64,000 nt of DNA from Epiperipatus broadwayi (Eukaryota > Onychophora > Udeonychophora > Euonychophora > Peripatidae), in the NCBI GenBank assembly GCA_028023455.1, contig JAQFVV010001062.1:1-64000 (forward strand), written 5' to 3'. Below are positions 23,991-36,848 of this stretch, piece after piece. Made by a program: the position numbers and the translations under genes. How positions within the stretch are numbered: position 1 is the stretch's first letter; every line of letters begins with the position of its first letter. A model generated the notes under the pieces. The model made no database searches. It was not told the DNA's origin and saw only the letters and a program-made list of their open reading frames with translations.

Positions 23991-24440
23991 TACAAAAGTA
24001 CCTTTAAATTAATTACATTTTTTTCCCCATACTAAAAAGAACATTTCTTCGTCTCCACAAAGAAAAAGAAAAAATACAAAAATATTTTTTATATGTTTAA
24101 TATCATTGATACAATAATATTTTTTTTATAAACACAAAGATTTACTAAATACATTTTTAATTATTACTAGATAAGAAATACATTTTCATTAATTTATCTA
24201 AGTAAATAAATTATCTACGGTTTTGTGTGTGTGTGTGTTTTGATTAGCAAAGTACATAACTTAGATTCCTTTTTTCACATTATATATGTATACTTTACTA
24301 ATATGAACTGAAAATAAAACAAAAAGAAAAGACTTGTACTTTTACAGTAAAAAATAATAATAATTTGCACCTGTGTACTTTTGCACATAACTTGAATTCT
24401 TAAAAGGTTTTATGATTATATACGGGATCAGACCCACCAT

Positions 24441-24653
24441 ATGAATGTGAGGCACCTTTGTGCAAGATAAATTTGGGCACTCTTAGTCTCATAAACAGAG
24501 CTGGCTGAGTACATTATAATGCCACACAACCTCATGGTTATCAGGTCCCAGATCTGCTTGACCCATGTCTTTTGTGAAAATTAAAACATTTTATCACATA
24601 CTAAATAAAAATTACGTTTCCTTTTTTTTTTTTTACCTTTTGCGAAGTAAAAA
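24441..24653. other. Unassigned, moderately GC-richer
   Basis: 24430-24570 is less AT-rich than its surroundings and could be an old repeat. I do not recognise it. Confidence 0.3.
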
Positions 24654-24665
24654 AATTATAGATGT

Positions 24666-24768
24666 TGTTAGCCGAGAGGTCATCGCAGTCGCAAGCAAGT
24701 AGTTGGTTGCAGACGGTTGTGGGTTCGCGTCCCGGCCGATGCTATGACATATGGAAAAAAAACAAAAC
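24666..24768 (+). mobile_element. tRNA-derived SINE, copy 2, with target duplication
   Basis: Box A region TGTTAGCCGAGAGGTCATCG, a class II-like long arm, box B GGGTTCGCGTCCC, the tail GCTATGACATATGG and an A-tract. It is flanked by a perfect 12-base duplication, aattatagatgt, at 24654-24665 and 24769-24780. This proves insertion by retrotransposition and sets the ends exactly. The intact boxes and perfect duplication suggest it is one of the younger copies. Confidence 0.92.
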
Positions 24769-24875
24769 AATTATAGATGTACTAATATGCAATAATGCAG
24801 ATTTTTCAGTTAAGTTGTTTACTTAAATGTTTCAGAGTATTCTGCTCACTTTATGTATTGAATCAGAATATGCAA

Positions 24876-25540
<665 letters not shown>

Positions 25541-26060
25541 TTCATATAAGGACTTGGGTTTGAGGTAAAAGAGGACCCCTTTTATTTCAACAAAACTCAA
25601 ACAAAAGAGCTATTATAGGTTTAAGGGAAAAACTAGTTTGGCATCAGGTATTTTCAATTATTACTAATTAATAATTTCTTAATAACATCAAAGATTTTAA
25701 GCCAACAAACATCACATGATCACCATTTTCTTATGCTTGTTTATAACTGTTATTAAAACAAGCAAAACTCACTATACGTATTTCCACAATCCAAGGTTCC
25801 TCACTGATGAGAGCCACAAGCCAGAAACTAGTCTGGGGATATTGGATGAGTAGGCACTAGATGGGGATTTTATGCACAAGCCTTCTGGAATCCATTGATT
25901 AGTCTAGCTTGCTGTGTGTAACAATATGTATAATGAGTTTTGCTGTTTTAATAACATCAAAGGTTAATGGTTATTTTATATTTACTTGGACATTATCTCT
26001 TATTTCCATTCTTTATTATAATAACAATCCATGAAACATATTTAATTCAACATATACAAC
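25541..26060 (+). repeat. Direct-repeat unit 1, interrupted by an insertion
   Basis: 25541-25693 plus 25963-26060 match 26146-26370 in the same orientation (shared tracts: cttgggtttgaggtaaa, cctcaaacaaaagc, aacatcaaaggttaa, ttatttccattctttattata). The interruption is the element at 25694-25949. Confidence 0.75.
25694..25949. mobile_element. Semi-palindromic interspersed element, copy 1
   Basis: Flanked by a perfect 13-base duplication, aataacatcaaag, at 25681-25693 and 25950-25962, and absent from the second direct-repeat unit. Its ends carry partly inverted sequence (aaaacaagcaaaactca against tgagttttgctgtttt). Copies of the family lie at 44100-44396, 51428-51670 and 51880-52070. A 13-base duplication fits retroposition better than a classical MITE. 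Confidence 0.85.
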
Positions 26061-26145
26061 CCTCTGGAGAAGTTAAAAACATTATTTGCACAATGTCAAG
26101 AAAGTTGCTATTTATTCACATTCTCCCAACTATAAAAATAGTTTT

Positions 26146-26370
26146 CCAGGTTTACATCCATATAAGAACTTGGTTTTGAAGTAAAGTAGGACACCTTTTA
26201 CATCAACAAACCTCAAACAAAAAGCTATGATAGGTTTAATGGACAAACTGATTTGGCATGAGGAACTTTCAATTAGTACTAATTGATCGTTTCTTGGTAA
26301 CATCAAAGGTTAAAAGTTATTTTCTATTTTCATGAATATTATCTCACATTTCCATTCTTTATTATATATA
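26146..26370 (+). repeat. Direct-repeat unit 2, uninterrupted
   Basis: The empty-site version of unit 1. Similarity is good but not perfect, so the duplication is old. Confidence 0.75.
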
Positions 26371-26384
26371 TACACACATAAATA

Positions 26385-26740
26385 CTAATAAAAAGCACCC
26401 ACAATTACTTCTCTATAAAGCTGCTTTAATATTTCAACCAGCAGACCGGTTTTCGCCAGAAAGCAAAATGGCGATTTCCAGAATTTAAATATTAAAAAAT
26501 TGCAAACATTTATATGTCAGATAACAACAATAATAAAACAATTCATATCAATAAGAATTGTTATATAAAGAATTTTAACCTATAGGAATTAATTTTGTTA
26601 TTTGATATGTAAATGTTTGTAATTTGTTAAAGTTTAAATTCTGGAAATAACCATTTTATTGTTTTCTGATGAAAACCAGTCTTCTGGTTAAAATATTAAA
26701 GCAGCTTTATAGAGAAGTAATTGTGTGCATTTTTTATTTG
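26385..26740. mobile_element. Fold-back element with hammerhead-like cores
   Basis: Arms of about 170 bases pair around an axis near 26562 (cacaattacttctctataaagc against its complement at 26702-26723). Each arm contains a hammerhead-like core facing outward. On the plus strand CTGATGA (26666-26672) is followed by an AACCAG/CTGGTT stem and then AAAA. On the minus strand (about 26420-26462) CTGGCGA is followed by an AACCGG/CTGGTT stem and a perfect GAAA. Each arm has lost something different, so the ancestor probably had both conserved parts. Confidence 0.75.
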
Positions 26741-27093
26741 TATTTTTATATTTCCTTGAATTAGTTCATATATATATATTATAAAATTATAAGAATAAGC
26801 AATCTTCAAAGTTAATAATTTGGTTGAAGATTTGCTTAATGAAACCAAAATGTTTAAGATGTTTTATAATAGATTTTTAGACTTAGTATTTTTCCTTTTT
26901 ATAATGCACTTATGTAGAATTATAGTAATAAAAAAATATACTTATTTAAAGCTTATGTTATCTGGATAAGAATTCTGTTCAATGTGAACTCAAGATCTGA
27001 ATTACTTTGTAAATAACATAAGTATATAACTGCAATTCATAAAGCAAATCATTCAGTTAAAAAAAATGTACTTGATATTAGATTTTCTGTGAT

Positions 27094-27351
27094 TTAGAAT
27101 TCCTGAATATATTGTTTCATCAATGATTTTACTTTTAACATAAGATTCAGAAACTTCGAAAATGAAAGCTCTTCTTGTTTATTGGAAAGCGTTACACAGC
27201 AGTACAATTGATAAAAAAAAATTTTTTTGGAGACTGAAATTTGATGTACATTTGTAAAAATTGTAAATGTTGACTCAAAGTTAATGATAATAGAGAGATT
27301 GACTATTTGAACTAGATTGGATTCTTTTTTTTTCAAATTTTTGCTCAACAT
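27094..27351 (-). pseudogene. hAT-type transposase fragment (tentative)
   Basis: An 85-residue minus-strand frame with a string such as FTIFTNVHQISVSKK followed by EELSFSKFLNLMLKVK. It recalls the middle of GTF2IRD2/SCAND3-type hAT transposases, where an N-L-x-LQG segment is followed by an I-D-K-I-x-AFK-K helix. It is heavily decayed, and the similarity is to a remembered pattern only. Confidence 0.35.
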
Positions 27352-28919
27352 GTGGATTGACTGTCATAAATACTCTGGTTTAGACATTCAAATTCAAACA
27401 GTAACATTTTATGGATTATGTTATAGTTAGGAGTCAAAATATAAAAGACATTAAATTTATATCTTATGTCATGGGTGCAGATTTTGATAATTATATCAGT
27501 ACTTTTTCATAGTTCCATTGTTATCTGAATTAAAAAATAAATGTTATTAAAATCATATAGTTAAGAAAAAATAGTTTATTTTTAAAAAATAACTTTGAAT
27601 GCTACATTATAATACCCATGAATATTAAACTTTGCTGTTTCAGTTTTTAAGTTTTTAAAATTAAGAATACATGGAAATCTTCTAAAAAGTATGTTACAAT
27701 ATAAATGTATGCTTTTGGATATACTAAAAATCCAAAAAGTAATGACAGCTTTTTATATAATGACTATATAAATTACGAATAAATATAAATTTTTCCTGGA
27801 AAAATAATAAGGCATAAAACCGATTTAAAAACAGAAGTTTATTCACTAATAGAAAAGTCCTAAAGATAATGATTGTTGGACTGATATGGCAAAATGATAC
27901 AATTGGTTCCAAGTCAAGGTCTCCCAATCTTTTTCTGCATTTATTGAAAGTACTATATGGTCTTCAAAACATTCTAAGCCTTTTAAATGAGTGAATAATA
28001 CTCTTTTATATTATAATTATGATAGTTCTAACAAATAAAAACTATTTGATCAACTTTTGAATAATAATATACAATTCAGATGGCTTTTTTTTAAATATAT
28101 ACCTATCTTACATTAGAATAATATGATGAAAGATACCGAGCCATCAACATATGGATGGAGATTCAAATGGGTGATACCTTTACATCCCCTGCAGTTCACA
28201 AAATGCATGCAAAGTGAAAGAAGATGATCTTACCTGGATATAATGATGGGATATAGTTGAATTGAGATGAAGGATGTAAATATAAAACCTATAAACCTAT
28301 TTATCTAGATTCATTAAAGATATGATGTTCAATAAAACTAAAACAAGTGAACATTTTGTAGAGCCTGATAAAATACCAATTAAATTTAAGAACAAATGAT
28401 ACTTCAGATTCAAAGTAATAGGAATTTCTTTTAAAAATATATGGACCCATGAAATTATGCCACCTGATCTTAAGAGTGATTTTATCATTGCAATGTATAA
28501 AATTAAAGATATTGATTATAATACTTATAGTGTAATATTTCACAGCAAAAGTACTTTCAAGGATTTTACTGAATATGTTTGTTTCAATCAAAGATATATT
28601 GTCATAAAAGCCTCAATATAATTTTAAAGAATTAGGCATATGGACCAGATGTGAGAATATATGATGTCTATGAGAACTGCATACCACTTTTTCATGCTTT
28701 ATAAAAAGCCACACCATATTATTTAAGTACACAATAATTAATTAATACATATTGTCAAATTTTATTTAACTTAATTAATATGATGATATATTCCACACAA
28801 AATTTAAGTGCTGCATAAGGTATATAAATAAATATAATTAAGAGAAAGAAATAAAATACAAAATAATTATTTCAAAATGTTAGTAATAAAAATTCATTAA
28901 TAAAAAATATAACATTTAA
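27352..28919. other. No recognisable feature
   Basis: AT-rich. Open frames near 27724-27927 and 28297-28591 (minus) have the composition of chance frames. Confidence 0.4.
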
Positions 28920-30624
28920 TGAAGACCTTTGATTAAATATTTGAAAATTGGCATAATTTGTTAAAGCTGTTTACAGCAATTCTGTAATGCTGATTGGTCA
29001 ACCGTGAATGATATTTTGACTTCACTGACTTCATTTGGAATTCAACATTTCACAGAAATATTTTGTACCCAAAATTGAAATTCTACTGGCACAAGTTTCC
29101 ACAATTCAATTAGGGAACTACATTTGAAATGCCTGATCTTCTCTCATCTCTAACAACTACAATTTCCCAGTTGCTTTTTCAACAAGTATCATTTCAGAAA
29201 CTGAAAATCCATCTTCAATAATATCACAAATAAATGGCCTCACAAAAAGTGCAAATTTAGATTTAAAACTTTTCAAATCATCAAACCTACACTTGAAATT
29301 CACTTGCAATCTTTCAATTTTTCTTTATATTTGTCTAATTTTTCCTCTTAGATATTAATTATATTTTTTCTTTTTACTTGTGGAAAATGATGAAATATTC
29401 TGGACTTAAAATGGTGCACAAAAAGCTAAAGTTTAACTTCAAAACTAAATACGGTTTGTAACAATCACTAATCATTTTTTCCCTTATGTGCCACAATGTC
29501 TGTAAGAAACATTAAGTCAGAAAGTCAAATTTCGTTTTCTAATTCTGGGCATTCTTTCTTTCTTCTTTTGAAAATGTTATGATAGGATTTAGGAGTTCCA
29601 CAAAATGGCCCATAACATTTTAGGTTGACAGCCATCTTATAAAAGACTGTAAGGAAAGAACATTAAGCAATTCATCTGTTTTTATCATTTAACTTTTTAA
29701 AAATGTTCTAATTAAATTCACAATCTCCAAACCAATCTTCCACACATTTTCATATTTTGAGTACTTCATTATGAGATATTTGTGGTGAATTATATAGTGA
29801 AGATATACAAAATATGGAATTTTATAATTGTTGTTTAAAATATCAATATGACCTAGGTTTTTCTTTATCATTGCAGAGGCTCTTTTAATTACAACACTTA
29901 CAAGTTTATCATGGTGGAGCTCAAACCTGTTCATTACCTCATCAAGCACATTTTTGACATTGATATTGCAAGTTATTTTAGTAAGAGTGAGTAGATGTAA
30001 AAATTTTTCACATTTATGTCTGCAGATGTATAGTGGACAAAAAAGGTCAATTTTGGAACATCCTGAATGTTTGTAAATTTATTGAGAGTGAAACTGAATG
30101 CTGTACAATTTTCGAATTAAACATCAAACTATTTTCAATATTTTTACTAATTTCACTATTACACCATTCAATTGTATGGCATGACATAAGAACTTGATGT
30201 GATCAATTTATGCAGTTTGTATTATATGGATCCAAAGCTTTAACCACTTCTTCCAAGTTTCTTTTAATACATTGAATGTTTGGCATGGGCAATATTCTAA
30301 GCTACTAAAAAAGCGAGCTTCACTGGCTTTTTCATCTTCACAACTAAAGAAGACAAAGCTCTCGTTACTTAGGAAGACCTTATTGCAATGATGCTTTCCC
30401 TGTTCACAAGTTTAAATTCTATGGATATTGAATTGAAAAGTGGGAATGACTTACTTCATAATGTTGATGCAAATTGCTTACTTTGTAGTTTGCAATTGTA
30501 ACTTTACAAATAAGACCCCATGACTTTTCATTATTGCCAATAAAAGCCAATTTTCCTACCCATTCTTTCTGAAAGCTTCTACTTTCTTGTTCGTATTTTC
30601 ATTTTTTGATATTGTCGAGGTCAT
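28920..30624 (-). pseudogene. hAT-family transposase pseudogene (GTF2IRD2/SCAND3-like)
   Basis: Starting at the minus-strand ATG at 30624, pieces in three frames follow the known order of this family. First comes a BED-like region (FQKEWVGKLAFIGNNEK, then LIC... IANYK and NLHQHYEVSH). A segment FTLNKFTNIQDVPKLTFFVH follows, then at 29949-29689 an open frame with KLVSVVIKRASAMIKKNLG, where the family has V-TDGA-AM-GK. A RWLS-x-NVM block lies near 29620, and a C-terminal K-KYHSRLTNQH block near 29000. The first catalytic Asp (TDGA) is lost and several frameshifts are present, so it is dead. Family assignment is good, exact ends are approximate, and no TIRs were identified. Confidence 0.75.
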
Positions 30625-30964
30625 GTTAAAAAAAAAAAATTAAGTAAATTTATTTTCAAAATTGAAAATTCAAACCAAATATATTAATAAATAATTAATT
30701 AAAATTAAAATGTCTAAATATTTTTGTTTAAAAAGATTTGTAAGTGGAGACAAATTGTCTTTTTAAAATTATAATAAAAACAATTTAGAATTATTAGAAG
30801 CAATTTTGGACTATATTTATTTTTGGTTGATATTTTCCTGATAATTCTTAAATGTCTGTTTTATTATTATTTATCATCAAAAATACCAAAATCAAGCCAA
30901 TACTTTTCAGTTTTATTTTCAAGTTTTTTATAATAATTGTTTTAAAAAACATAAAACTCTAATT
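30625..30964. other. No recognisable feature
   Basis: A/T runs; probably the flank of the hAT-like copy. Confidence 0.35.
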
Positions 30965-31125
30965 GCACTGATTCATCATCATCATCATCATTTCCAACCA
31001 TTATTGATCCACTGCAGGATGAAGGATTCTCCAAGTTAATCCATTTTCTCTGATCTCTAGCCTTTCTTTTCCACATCACCCCAACTCTCTTCCTTATTTT
31101 ATCCATCCATCACAAACGTGGTCTT
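30965..31125 (-). mobile_element. RTE-like retroelement 3' tail (tentative)
   Basis: A (CATCAT)n tract at 30971-30990 followed by ccactgcaggatgaaggatt and ctccaagttaatcca. I remember a similar GATGAAGG-x-TCTCC motif beside a (TGATGA)n tail from RTE-type LINE/SINE 3' ends in invertebrates. Only about 150 bases are present. Confidence 0.4.
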
Positions 31126-32485
31126 TTTCTAACAATTAAAACAAATTTCCTAACCAATGCATATGTCTTTAGAAAGCTTGTGCACATATCATGGAAAAAT
31201 TGTGCATCATAAACAAGTTTATATTGCTTAATAAAACAACAGTCTACTTATCAGATTTTTTGAAAAAACTTGAATAGGACATTTAGCTGATAGGAAAATT
31301 ATCAGTGAAATGTACAACTATAAACTTGCACTAAACATAAATATTCACGTTATCACTCCATACATGCATGTAGTAATTTTTAAAAGATTCCGTAGATGTC
31401 ATTAATGTGTTTGCCAATATATTTGAAAACAGTATGTACATACATACATGATATAATTTTTAATAAAATTGGCAATCCTCATTGTTTATAATTTACAAGC
31501 ATAAGAGAATAGGGTCATGTGATCTATGACTTATTTTGACTAAGTAATAAAAATATTTGATAAATATTTGTATTATATTACAAACTTTTATACAATTAAA
31601 AAAACATTTTGTAATAATAAAAATAAAATCATATTTTAATGGAAAACACATTTAGCTTAACCAAGAGTCAAATGCAGTTCTGAGAGCTACATTTACCCAC
31701 TGTTGATATAGATGCTGATTTTATTGTCAGTAAATTTTCTCAAGCAGTGATATGATTACATAATGCTTTTATCAGTTTATATGTCAAAGCTTAAAATAAT
31801 CACATTGTCCATCAAATGTTTATTCATTTATATAGCTTTAACATAATAGCATGAAAAATCATTGTTACAGCTAATGGAAAATGGGAGATATATAAAATAT
31901 AATGATGTCAAACAAAAAAATCACTGTATACACTTTGTTTTCCATTTGTATGTCAATGGTTTTTGGAACTGTTTACAGGTATATTCATGAAACAGGCAAG
32001 ATGTTATATACATTTCATTTTGAAATATATAATTTAAACTGATTTAAAACAGAAAGAACTTATCTTTTTGTCTTCCAGAATCACTATGTGACAATTGTGA
32101 TTTTCTTTCCAATTCAAAAAAAATACCTACAGAATACTCTTAACATTTTAAATGCAATCTTTAAATACTTTGGCTTGATAATTAGTGTTAAAAAATTAAC
32201 AGATGCATTAACATCAAAACAGAATCGTGAAAGAAAAATCTTCAGCTGTGCTTAAATGATTATAGGTTTGAGAATATAGCTTATTTTAATTATCTTGATA
32301 GCTTTTTGGATAAAGAGGCAGAGCTGGATTATTGAGATGCAATAGATATTTAAATTCTGCTCCTGAATTTAGTAGTTGACAGACAGATTATTTTACTATA
32401 ATAATATATAACTATTTTACTAAATTAGTTGTATATAGGGCTATTATTCAGGAAAATTTATAACATAGAAATGAAACATACACCT
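31126..32485. other. No recognisable feature
   Basis: AT-rich, no gene or repeat recognised. Confidence 0.4.
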
Positions 32486-32545
32486 ATAGCTAAAGCAGTC
32501 AATCTAGCCCAAGATTGAGCTTCATGTTTCCAACTACTAACCAAT
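32486..32545. repeat. Short repeat shared with 41550-41610
   Basis: The tract aagcagtcaatct... caagattgagcttca recurs inverted near 41550-41610. The tract is itself nearly palindromic (tcaatctt/aagattga). Confidence 0.6.
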
Positions 32546-32809
32546 ATTCAAACCCTATATCCCATCCCACTCCTCTATTTATGTATATATATTTTATGTA
32601 TATAAGTCTGAGAAGTGCGCATAAATATTATAAATTTTAGCTTTTCAGTATTTTTTATTATTATTAATTTTTTTCTTTTTCATATTAAAATACATAGGTG
32701 TGGCTCAGGTATATATAACATACTAACTAAGTATTAATTTTATAAATAGTTTATTATGCATCATTTATAAAACTTTTTCTTTTTAAATTTTCTATTAAAT
32801 TGTATATTT

Positions 32810-33130
32810 TGTCAAATCCAAGATGGAAGATGCAACCTTTAATTGTCCAAAAATAACAAAAGGGTTGGAAATATAATATTGTTTTAATTTTGAGAAGGAA
32901 TTTTTTAATTAAAGTTTTTACTGAAAAAAAAAGTGGGGATTAAGATTAATAGATTTTACTTTTGTTATAAACATTTTTGTCAAATCTATTGTCAATCTGG
33001 AAATAGATTTGAATATATTTTGGAATGTTATCTAACGATTGTGTCTTCAAGAACAATGGATAAAGAAAATTAAGATTTTGTTAGATTGAAGCTTAGAGTT
33101 TGAGCTAGAAATAAGAAATTAAAAGCATTT
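32810..33130 (+). repeat. Coding-like repeat, copy 1
   Basis: It matches 40740-41075 inverted over more than 300 bases (shared tracts include ccaagatggaagatgcaacctt against the complement near 41060, and gattggaaatagatttg). Translated, both begin QDG[KR]CN and continue with a Lys/Ile-rich stretch. This copy has several stops; the other is open for 103 residues. The protein is not recognised. Confidence 0.65.
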
Positions 33131-34215
33131 CACAAAAACCTGAGCAGAATATAAAATGGGCTGATTTTAAACACCGAAGGATAGCTACTATCGAGAGAAC
33201 TATGTTGTCAACATAACTCATGCTGGTTTGAAATTTAAAAAATGATTATTGAGTAGAAAGTCCATCACTTTTCCAACCCATGGAGATCATCTTTCACTGC
33301 TGTACTATCCTGCTGCCTAAGAATGAAGTAAAAGCCCAATCTGAGAACTTTGGAATGCTGATTAGAATCTTGCTGTTACCTGAAAACTTGCAGGGATTTT
33401 TGAAATGCCATGCATGAACCAGAATTTGAAAAATGGACTCTTAAAAATGGTGCAAGGTAAATTATTTTCAAGCTGCCACCTGAAAGTAAATCTAGTCTAA
33501 CTAATCTCATCAAGATTTCTTACATGACTAACTTAACTTTGTATCTTCCTACTATGTAAAAATGTAATTTGCTCTCAAATAACTTCTATAAATCTAATTC
33601 TCTCTCATATGCTCTAGCTTTCTTTGACTTTGGTATGGTCATTTGTTTATATGTATTTATTATTATATACTTGATTTTATATAGCTGCTTTAGTTATTAT
33701 TAATATGCCATTTCAAGCAACCTGACAAGCTGAATTTCTAAAAAATCTTTTCTTTTCTCTTTTTAAGTAAACCTCCATGAATTAAGGTTATTAACATCCC
33801 CTTACAATATAATGTATGATTAATTAATATGCTCACCAGATTGTTTTTACGAATCAACCTTTTATGTTGGTTTTTATTATAAAATTTGTTATTTGTTTAT
33901 TTCTAAATAGAATGAAGCAATTCTACACAGGGTAAATCCAACACTAAAGCTAATTAATGCTTGTTATTTATTTAAATTCTGAAAGGGTGACCTATTAGTT
34001 GTTTTCTATACAACTGCTAGTTTTTTTTATTTTTCATACTCTTAAAATATCAAATACTTAAATATCCCAGTATAAAATCCACAAAGGTGGGATTGGATTA
34101 TTTTAAATAGCAGAAAAGGAAGGGGATAAATTTTAATGTTTCTTTTACTAAATAAAATCTTATATCTGTATATATTATAGTGGCATAGCGTATTATTTGT
34201 ATAAATTATAGCATT
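33131..34215. other. No recognisable feature
   Basis: AT-rich; 33200-33480 is somewhat less so and may be an old repeat. Confidence 0.35.
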
Positions 34216-34570
34216 AAAATAAGGAGTCATTTATTTTAGAGCAGTAAATCCTATTCCATGTCAGTAGCTGCATTATTGACATTTGACTTATCTTCATGAA
34301 TTTATATATATGCTTCAAATCTGGGGGTTGCAACAGGATCAAACCCATAGATTTCTCCTTATGTCCTGTCCCATGGATAGTTGAGCTTCCCATGACCACC
34401 TCTTTTCATATAAAAAGGCCTCTGTGCATTGGTGATTCCAGTATGCCTGGCACACACTATGCCTATCCACTTTTCTCTAAGCACTGCCCTAAGAAGGGAG
34501 TCTTAGATTTTGTTTTTTGTCCAGAAGCATGAACCTATCCTTGATTTCTCCACCATTATGTCAGTACTGC
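34216..34570. other. GC-richer island, unassigned
   Basis: The composition is closer to neutral than its surroundings, with overlapping chance frames on both strands. Possibly an old interspersed repeat. Confidence 0.3.
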
Positions 34571-34890
34571 CACTTCTTTATACTATTATTTCTTTTGCTT
34601 CATGACCTAATTTTAATGCTATAATATTAAAATTGCACTTCACTCAAAAATATATGTAACTGCTGAATATTACCAATTTTATTAATTAATAATGTTATTT
34701 CAATCTTATTGTATAATGTTAATTAAAAGAAGTTTCAATAAATATTTTGTCTTATAATCAAATATAATTTTTCAAGTGTATTTTACTTATTTTCATGACT
34801 GCAATGGTGGGAAAATAGTTTTTCTTATATATGTAATGAATATAAATACAATTTATCCAAACTTCAAACACTTTTTAGCAAACTTTATTT

Positions 34891-34932
34891 GTACATACAC
34901 CTACGTTTCGACTGACCTGCAGTCTTCTTCAG
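34891..34932 (-). ncRNA. Hammerhead-ribozyme-like motif, left arm
   Basis: Minus-strand mirror of the motif at 36849-36890, with the same core: CTGAAGA, a GACT/AGTC stem, GAAA, and ACGT/ATGT. Confidence 0.6.
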
Positions 34933-35656
34933 AGCTATAATATAATGAATAAAAAAAAACAACTATATAATAACATCATAAAAAAATTTTTTAAACAATA
35001 AAAAAACTAAAAACAACATAAAATATATATATTAAAAACCTGAAATAAATAATCAAACCCATATAAAACAATTAATATAGAATAAAATGTACTACATAAA
35101 TAAAAAATAAATATAAATTATACATGTGTATTCTTAACTTTATACACATATACATTCAAGGACAACTATTACTCTAAATATTATCTATTTTATTATTATT
35201 AACAATCTACTAATTATCTGTATTCTTCATAACTTAAACTTTATGATTAGTAATTAAAGTTCTTTTAATTTTAAATCATATTTATTATTTTCTTACTCAT
35301 TCTTCTTTTAAAATTAATATTTTATATTTATTATTGCTGAATATTTAAAACCTATAAACTTTATAATCTTTACACTTACTAAGGTTATTCTGATCTTCTA
35401 AATAAAATAATGAAAAATCGTTTTTTTTCAAAAAATTATCTTATACTCTAGCTCCCTCTATTACATATTATTTAAATTAAATATATATCCCCTACAACTC
35501 TTTATTTATATATATATATATATTTTACACTTTAACTTTTATTATATACTTCTTTATATGTTTTTATATATATAAACCCTACAACTTTATTTACATATAT
35601 ATTTTTTTATTTTATATATTTTAACTTTTATCATTATTTTTATATAATTCTTATAA

Positions 35657-35902
35657 CAAATATGTAGGAGAAACAAAAAAAAAAATTCTATAAAAACAAG
35701 ACTAAAACAACATATGGCAGATAATAAATCACCAATATATATACATACAAAAGAAACAGGACACAAATTTACACAAAGTTCAATAAAAATAAAGTTATAT
35801 ACAAAAAGTATTAAAGAAAGGAAAATAAAAGAAGCTATATTAATAAGAAAGATAAAACCAGAATTTAATAGAGATTCTGGGATTAGGATGAGATTGGTAT
35901 AG
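35657..35902 (+). pseudogene. GIY-YIG endonuclease domain of the Penelope-like element
   Basis: YVGET at 35663 is the start of the GIY-YIG fold. After a frameshift in an A-run, the reading TRLKQHMADNKSPIYIHTKE, TGHKF, REAI-like KEAILI and KPEFNRDSG runs to a stop at 35900. R-L-x-QH, H-x-x-TGH and P-x-N-R-x-G are typical of the endonuclease that Penelope-like proteins carry after RT. It would nick target DNA for insertion. The frame is broken by the A-run and has no RT upstream, so it is non-functional. Confidence 0.85.
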
Positions 35903-36848
35903 TTATTAAATAAGATATATAGAGGTAAATATGTAAAGAGATAATTGTTAATAAATAAGTTGGGGGTGATAAAAAATGTTAGGTTAAATAGGAGTATAAA
36001 TTTAGGTATATTTATAGATATTAAATAATAAAAAATAATAATAAATAAATAAATTAATAAACTTAGCATAATATTTACATATAAAACAGTATAAAATTTT
36101 TTTATAAGAATTATATAAAAATAATGATAAAAGTTAAAATATATAAAATAAAAAAATATATATGTAAATAAAGTTGTAGGGTTTATATATATAAAAACAT
36201 ATAAAGAAGTATAATATAAATTTATGAGTATTATATAATAAAAGTTAAAGTGTAAAATATATATATATATATAAATAAAGAGTTGTAGGGGATATATATT
36301 TAGTTTAAATAATATGTAATAGAGGGAGCTAGGGTATAAGATAATTTTTTGAAAAAAAACGATTTTTCATTATTTTATTTAGAAGATCAGAATAACCTTA
36401 GTAAGTGTAAAGATTATAAAGTTTATAGGTTTTAAATATTCAGCAATAATAAATATAAAATATTAATTTTAAAAGAAGAATGAGTAAGAAAATAATAAAT
36501 ATGATTTAAAATTAAAAGAATTTTAGTTACTAATCATAAAGTTTAAGTTTATGAAGAATACAGATAATTAGTAGATTGTTAATAATAATAAAATAGATAA
36601 TATTTAGATTAATAGTTGTCCTTGAATGTATATATGTATAAAGTTAAAAATACACATGTATAATTTATATTTATTTTTTATTTATGTAGTACATTTTATT
36701 TTATATTAATTGTTTTATATGGGTTTGATTATTTATTTCAGGTTTTTAATATATATATTTTATGTTGTTTTTAGTTTTTTTATTGTTTAAAAAATTTTTT
36801 TATGGTGTTATTATATAGTTGTTTTTTTTTGTTCATTATATCATAGCT

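Larger units (their letters stand above)
21420..24440 (-). repeat. Right arm of the diverged 14-24 kb inverted duplication
   Basis: Mirrors 14140-17480. Where the left arm carries the LINE, this arm has only the first bases of that junction (ctggaaaactc, about 22800) followed directly by an A-rich tract at 22819-22835. It therefore either lost the LINE body or never had it. It also carries an insertion not in the left arm, the TIR transposon at 22938-23990. Confidence 0.75.

Noticed and set aside
25805-25845. CTGATGAGA... CCAGAAACTAG in the semi-palindromic element resembles a hammerhead core.
   Set aside because: Stem II would be at most three pairs with an extra A before GAAA, and other family copies (44200, 51620) lack the full CTGATGA. 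Chance resemblance is likely.
34216-34532. Overlapping plus and minus frames suggesting a small gene.
   Set aside because: No splice context or recognisable motif; more likely an old repeat in a GC-richer island.
35587-36069. A 160-codon minus frame rich in Phe, Leu and Ile that looks like a membrane protein.
   Set aside because: It is antisense to the GIY-YIG relic and its composition comes from AT-rich DNA.
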